Shown here piece after piece: positions 62,581 through 64,000 of a stretch of 64,000 nucleotides of DNA; the stretch's first letter is position 1, and each line of letters begins with the position of its first letter. This stretch comes from Nostoc sp. UHCC 0302. Lineage in GTDB: Bacteria; Cyanobacteriota; Cyanobacteriia; Cyanobacteriales; Nostocaceae. A program made the position numbers and the translations under genes. The notes under the pieces were generated by a model that saw nothing but the letters and a program-made list of their open reading frames with translations, did not search any database and was not told where the DNA came from. Location of the stretch: NCBI RefSeq assembly GCF_038096175.1, contig NZ_CP151099.1, positions 4,372,501 through 4,436,500 on the forward strand, written 5' to 3'.

Positions 62581-63561
62581 ATGTCAATCATCATTGCTGA
62601 AAAGCTGAGTAAATCTTATCCAGTAGCGGTTAAAGAACCAGGTATTAAAGGCACAATTAGTCACTTTTTCCGGCGCACCTACCGCTCAATTAACGCAGTT
62701 CAAGATGTTTCCTTTGAAATTGAACCTGGAGAAGTAGTTGGATTTTTAGGGCCAAATGGTGCTGGTAAAACTACCACACTTAAAATGCTTACAGGGCTAA
62801 TTCATCCCTCTAGCGGTACAGTCAGAGTAGCTGGACAGGTTCCGTTTCGTCGCAATGAAGCATTTTTGCAAAAAATCACTTTGGTGATGGGGCAAAAACA
62901 GCAGTTAATTTGGGATTTGCCAGCACTGGATTCTTTGAAAATTAACGCTGCTGTCTACGATATCTCTGAGAAAGAGTTTCAACGGCGGGTAGGAGAATTA
63001 ACAGAGATGCTTTCCTTAGAAAGCAAACTTACCCAACCAGTACGGAAATTGTCTTTGGGTGAGCGGATGAAGGCAGAACTGTTGGCAGCACTTCTGCACC
63101 GTCCTCATGTACTGTTTCTTGATGAACCAACGTTGGGGCTGGATGTGAATGCTCAGGTTGGGGTGCGTGATTTCTTGCGCGAATACAATCAGCGTTATCA
63201 AGCAACAGTGCTGTTGACAAGTCATTACATGGCTGACATCACAGCTTTGTGTCAAAGAGTGCTGTTAATTCACCAAGGGAAGCTGATGTATGACGGTAGC
63301 TTGGATGGATTGTTGGAACAATTTGCTCCTTATCGGGAAATTTATATCGAATTAGCCCAACCTTTACCGAAAGACAAACTTATGTTTTATGGTGATGTGC
63401 AACTCTTAGAAGGTCGGTCAGTACGTTTTATGGTATCGCGAGAGACACTTACTCACACCGTATCTCAGCTTTTAGCGGATTTGGATGTAGTGGATTTAAC
63501 TGTAACCGAACCACCTGTAGAAGAAGTAATTGGACGAGTTTTTCAGGCGGGAGTTGTATAG
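62581..63561 (+). CDS. ABC-2 transporter ATPase subunit
   Basis: A 326-residue ATPase from ATG 62581 (MSIIIAEKLSKSYP); ten more upstream codons are open but lack family likeness. Walker A GPNGAGKTTTLKML, signature LSLGERMKAELLAAL and Walker B VLFLDEPTLGLD are in order, followed by the switch His in LLTSHYM. The region KGTISHFFRRTYRSINAVQD before Walker A is typical of the ATPases that pair with DUF990/ABC2_membrane_6 permeases; such a gene follows after 44 bp. The cargo is unknown. Confidence 0.92.
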   Translation: MSIIIAEKLSKSYPVAVKEPGIKGTISHFFRRTYRSINAVQDVSFEIEPGEVVGFLGPNGAGKTTTLKMLTGLIHPSSGTVRVAGQVPFRRNEAFLQKITLVMGQKQQLIWDLPALDSLKINAAVYDISEKEFQRRVGELTEMLSLESKLTQPVRKLSLGERMKAELLAALLHRPHVLFLDEPTLGLDVNAQVGVRDFLREYNQRYQATVLLTSHYMADITALCQRVLLIHQGKLMYDGSLDGLLEQFAPYREIYIELAQPLPKDKLMFYGDVQLLEGRSVRFMVSRETLTHTVSQLLADLDVVDLTVTEPPVEEVIGRVFQAGVV

Positions 63562-63605
63562 TTATTACTGAATAGGTGGGTAGTATTTTAGCGCGAAGTG
63601 AATAA

Positions 63606-64000
63606 ATGAAGCGAATTATAAGAAAAGCTTTAACTTTACTGTCAGTATACTACGCTAAGACGGTTGAGTACCGGGCAGAACTTATTTTATGGGTTTTGTC
63701 TGGATCTTTACCAATTATCCTTATGGGTGTTTGGATACAAGCTGCACAAAGCGGAAGGTTTGGTTTAACACCTGTAGATTTTGCTCGTTACTTTTTGACG
63801 GTTTTTCTTGTCAGACAAATCACAGCTGTTTGGGTAATTTGGGATTTTGAAAGGGAAGTAGTGGAAGGCCAACTTTCTCCTAAGTTGCTACAACCTCTTG
63901 ATCCGGTATGGCATCACGTTGCGTCTCATCTTTCTGAAAGAGTTGCCCGCATACCGTTTGTATTGTTACTAATTCTGTTATTTTTTTTATTATATCCCCA
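63606..64000 (+). CDS. ABC-2 family permease, N-terminal fragment (runs off the right edge)
   Basis: From ATG 63606 an open frame continues to the window end (131 codons). It begins MKRIIRKALTLLSVYYAKTV, then EYRAELILWVLSGSLPIILM (first helix), a region GLTPVDFARYFLTVFLVRQI and WDFEREVVEGQLSPKLLQPL, which is the pattern of ABC2_membrane_6 permeases. It forms an operon with the preceding ATPase. A third subunit gene may follow beyond the edge. Confidence 0.85.
   Translation, partial: MKRIIRKALTLLSVYYAKTVEYRAELILWVLSGSLPIILMGVWIQAAQSGRFGLTPVDFARYFLTVFLVRQITAVWVIWDFEREVVEGQLSPKLLQPLDPVWHHVASHLSERVARIPFVLLLILLFFLLYP

Noticed and set aside
1-64000. tRNA or rRNA genes
   Set aside because: No cloverleaf with T-loop GTTCRA and matching acceptor arms, nor any rRNA-like segment, was recognised by eye on either strand; a dedicated tRNA scan would be decisive.

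Overview
This window looks like chromosomal DNA of a filamentous, probably heterocyst-forming cyanobacterium (Nostocales). The evidence is the many HIP1 octamers (GCGATCGC), several arrays of heptanucleotide repeats (STRRs), a cytochrome c6, a plant-type ferredoxin, phytochrome/cyanobacteriochrome-like GAF domains and an overall AT-rich sequence. No rRNA, tRNA or CRISPR array was seen. The two ends cut through a glycosyltransferase gene (left) and an ABC-2 permease gene (right).

Region 1 (1-20.6 kb, all on the minus strand) is a surface-polysaccharide locus. Read in the direction of transcription it has: a small membrane protein; an ABC exporter pair of the Wzm/Wzt type; an acetyltransferase, an oxidoreductase and an aminotransferase that together resemble the Wbp/Wlb route to UDP-2,3-diacetamido-uronic acid; an unrecognised two-domain Rossmann-like protein; a sugar formyltransferase; an NAD-dependent epimerase; and a second sugar aminotransferase. 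A HIP1-built intrinsic terminator follows, then at least six glycosyltransferase genes. A 2,128-bp IS1634-type element has cut the epimerase gene in two, leaving a perfect 6-bp target duplication. A WbuB-like glycosyltransferase is separated by a 1.8-kb gene-free stretch from a Wzc-type tyrosine kinase/co-polymerase.

Region 2 (24.8-31.8 kb) holds housekeeping and small genes: Tex, a 2Fe-2S ferredoxin, small membrane proteins of holin-like and PMP3 type, a coiled-coil protein, cytochrome c6 and an aldo-keto reductase. Clear hairpin terminators lie between some of them.

Region 3 (31.8-38.8 kb) has an accessory flavour. It contains a 1,277-residue CHAT protease / STAND NTPase / TPR protein, a DUF433-DUF5615 toxin-antitoxin-like pair framed by near-identical 32-bp direct repeats, and several small proteins of unknown or general role.

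Region 4 (39-64 kb) carries a KefB-like antiporter with universal-stress domains, a metallophosphoesterase, an ABC exporter, an ARMT1/DUF89 phosphatase divergent from a glutamine synthetase-like gene and a nearby amidohydrolase (a split FluG/NodGS arrangement), a beta-barrel protein, MurJ, a large histidine kinase with five GAF domains of which two are predicted dual-cysteine cyanobacteriochromes, a pentapeptide-repeat protein, an LCP-family ligase, a mannose-1-phosphate guanylyltransferase, an AarF/UbiB-family protein and an ABC-2 transporter. LCP, MurJ and the guanylyltransferase fit the envelope theme of region 1. The spacers here are rich in repeats: 21-bp tandem arrays, heptamer arrays that touch start or stop codons, and two MITE-like elements.
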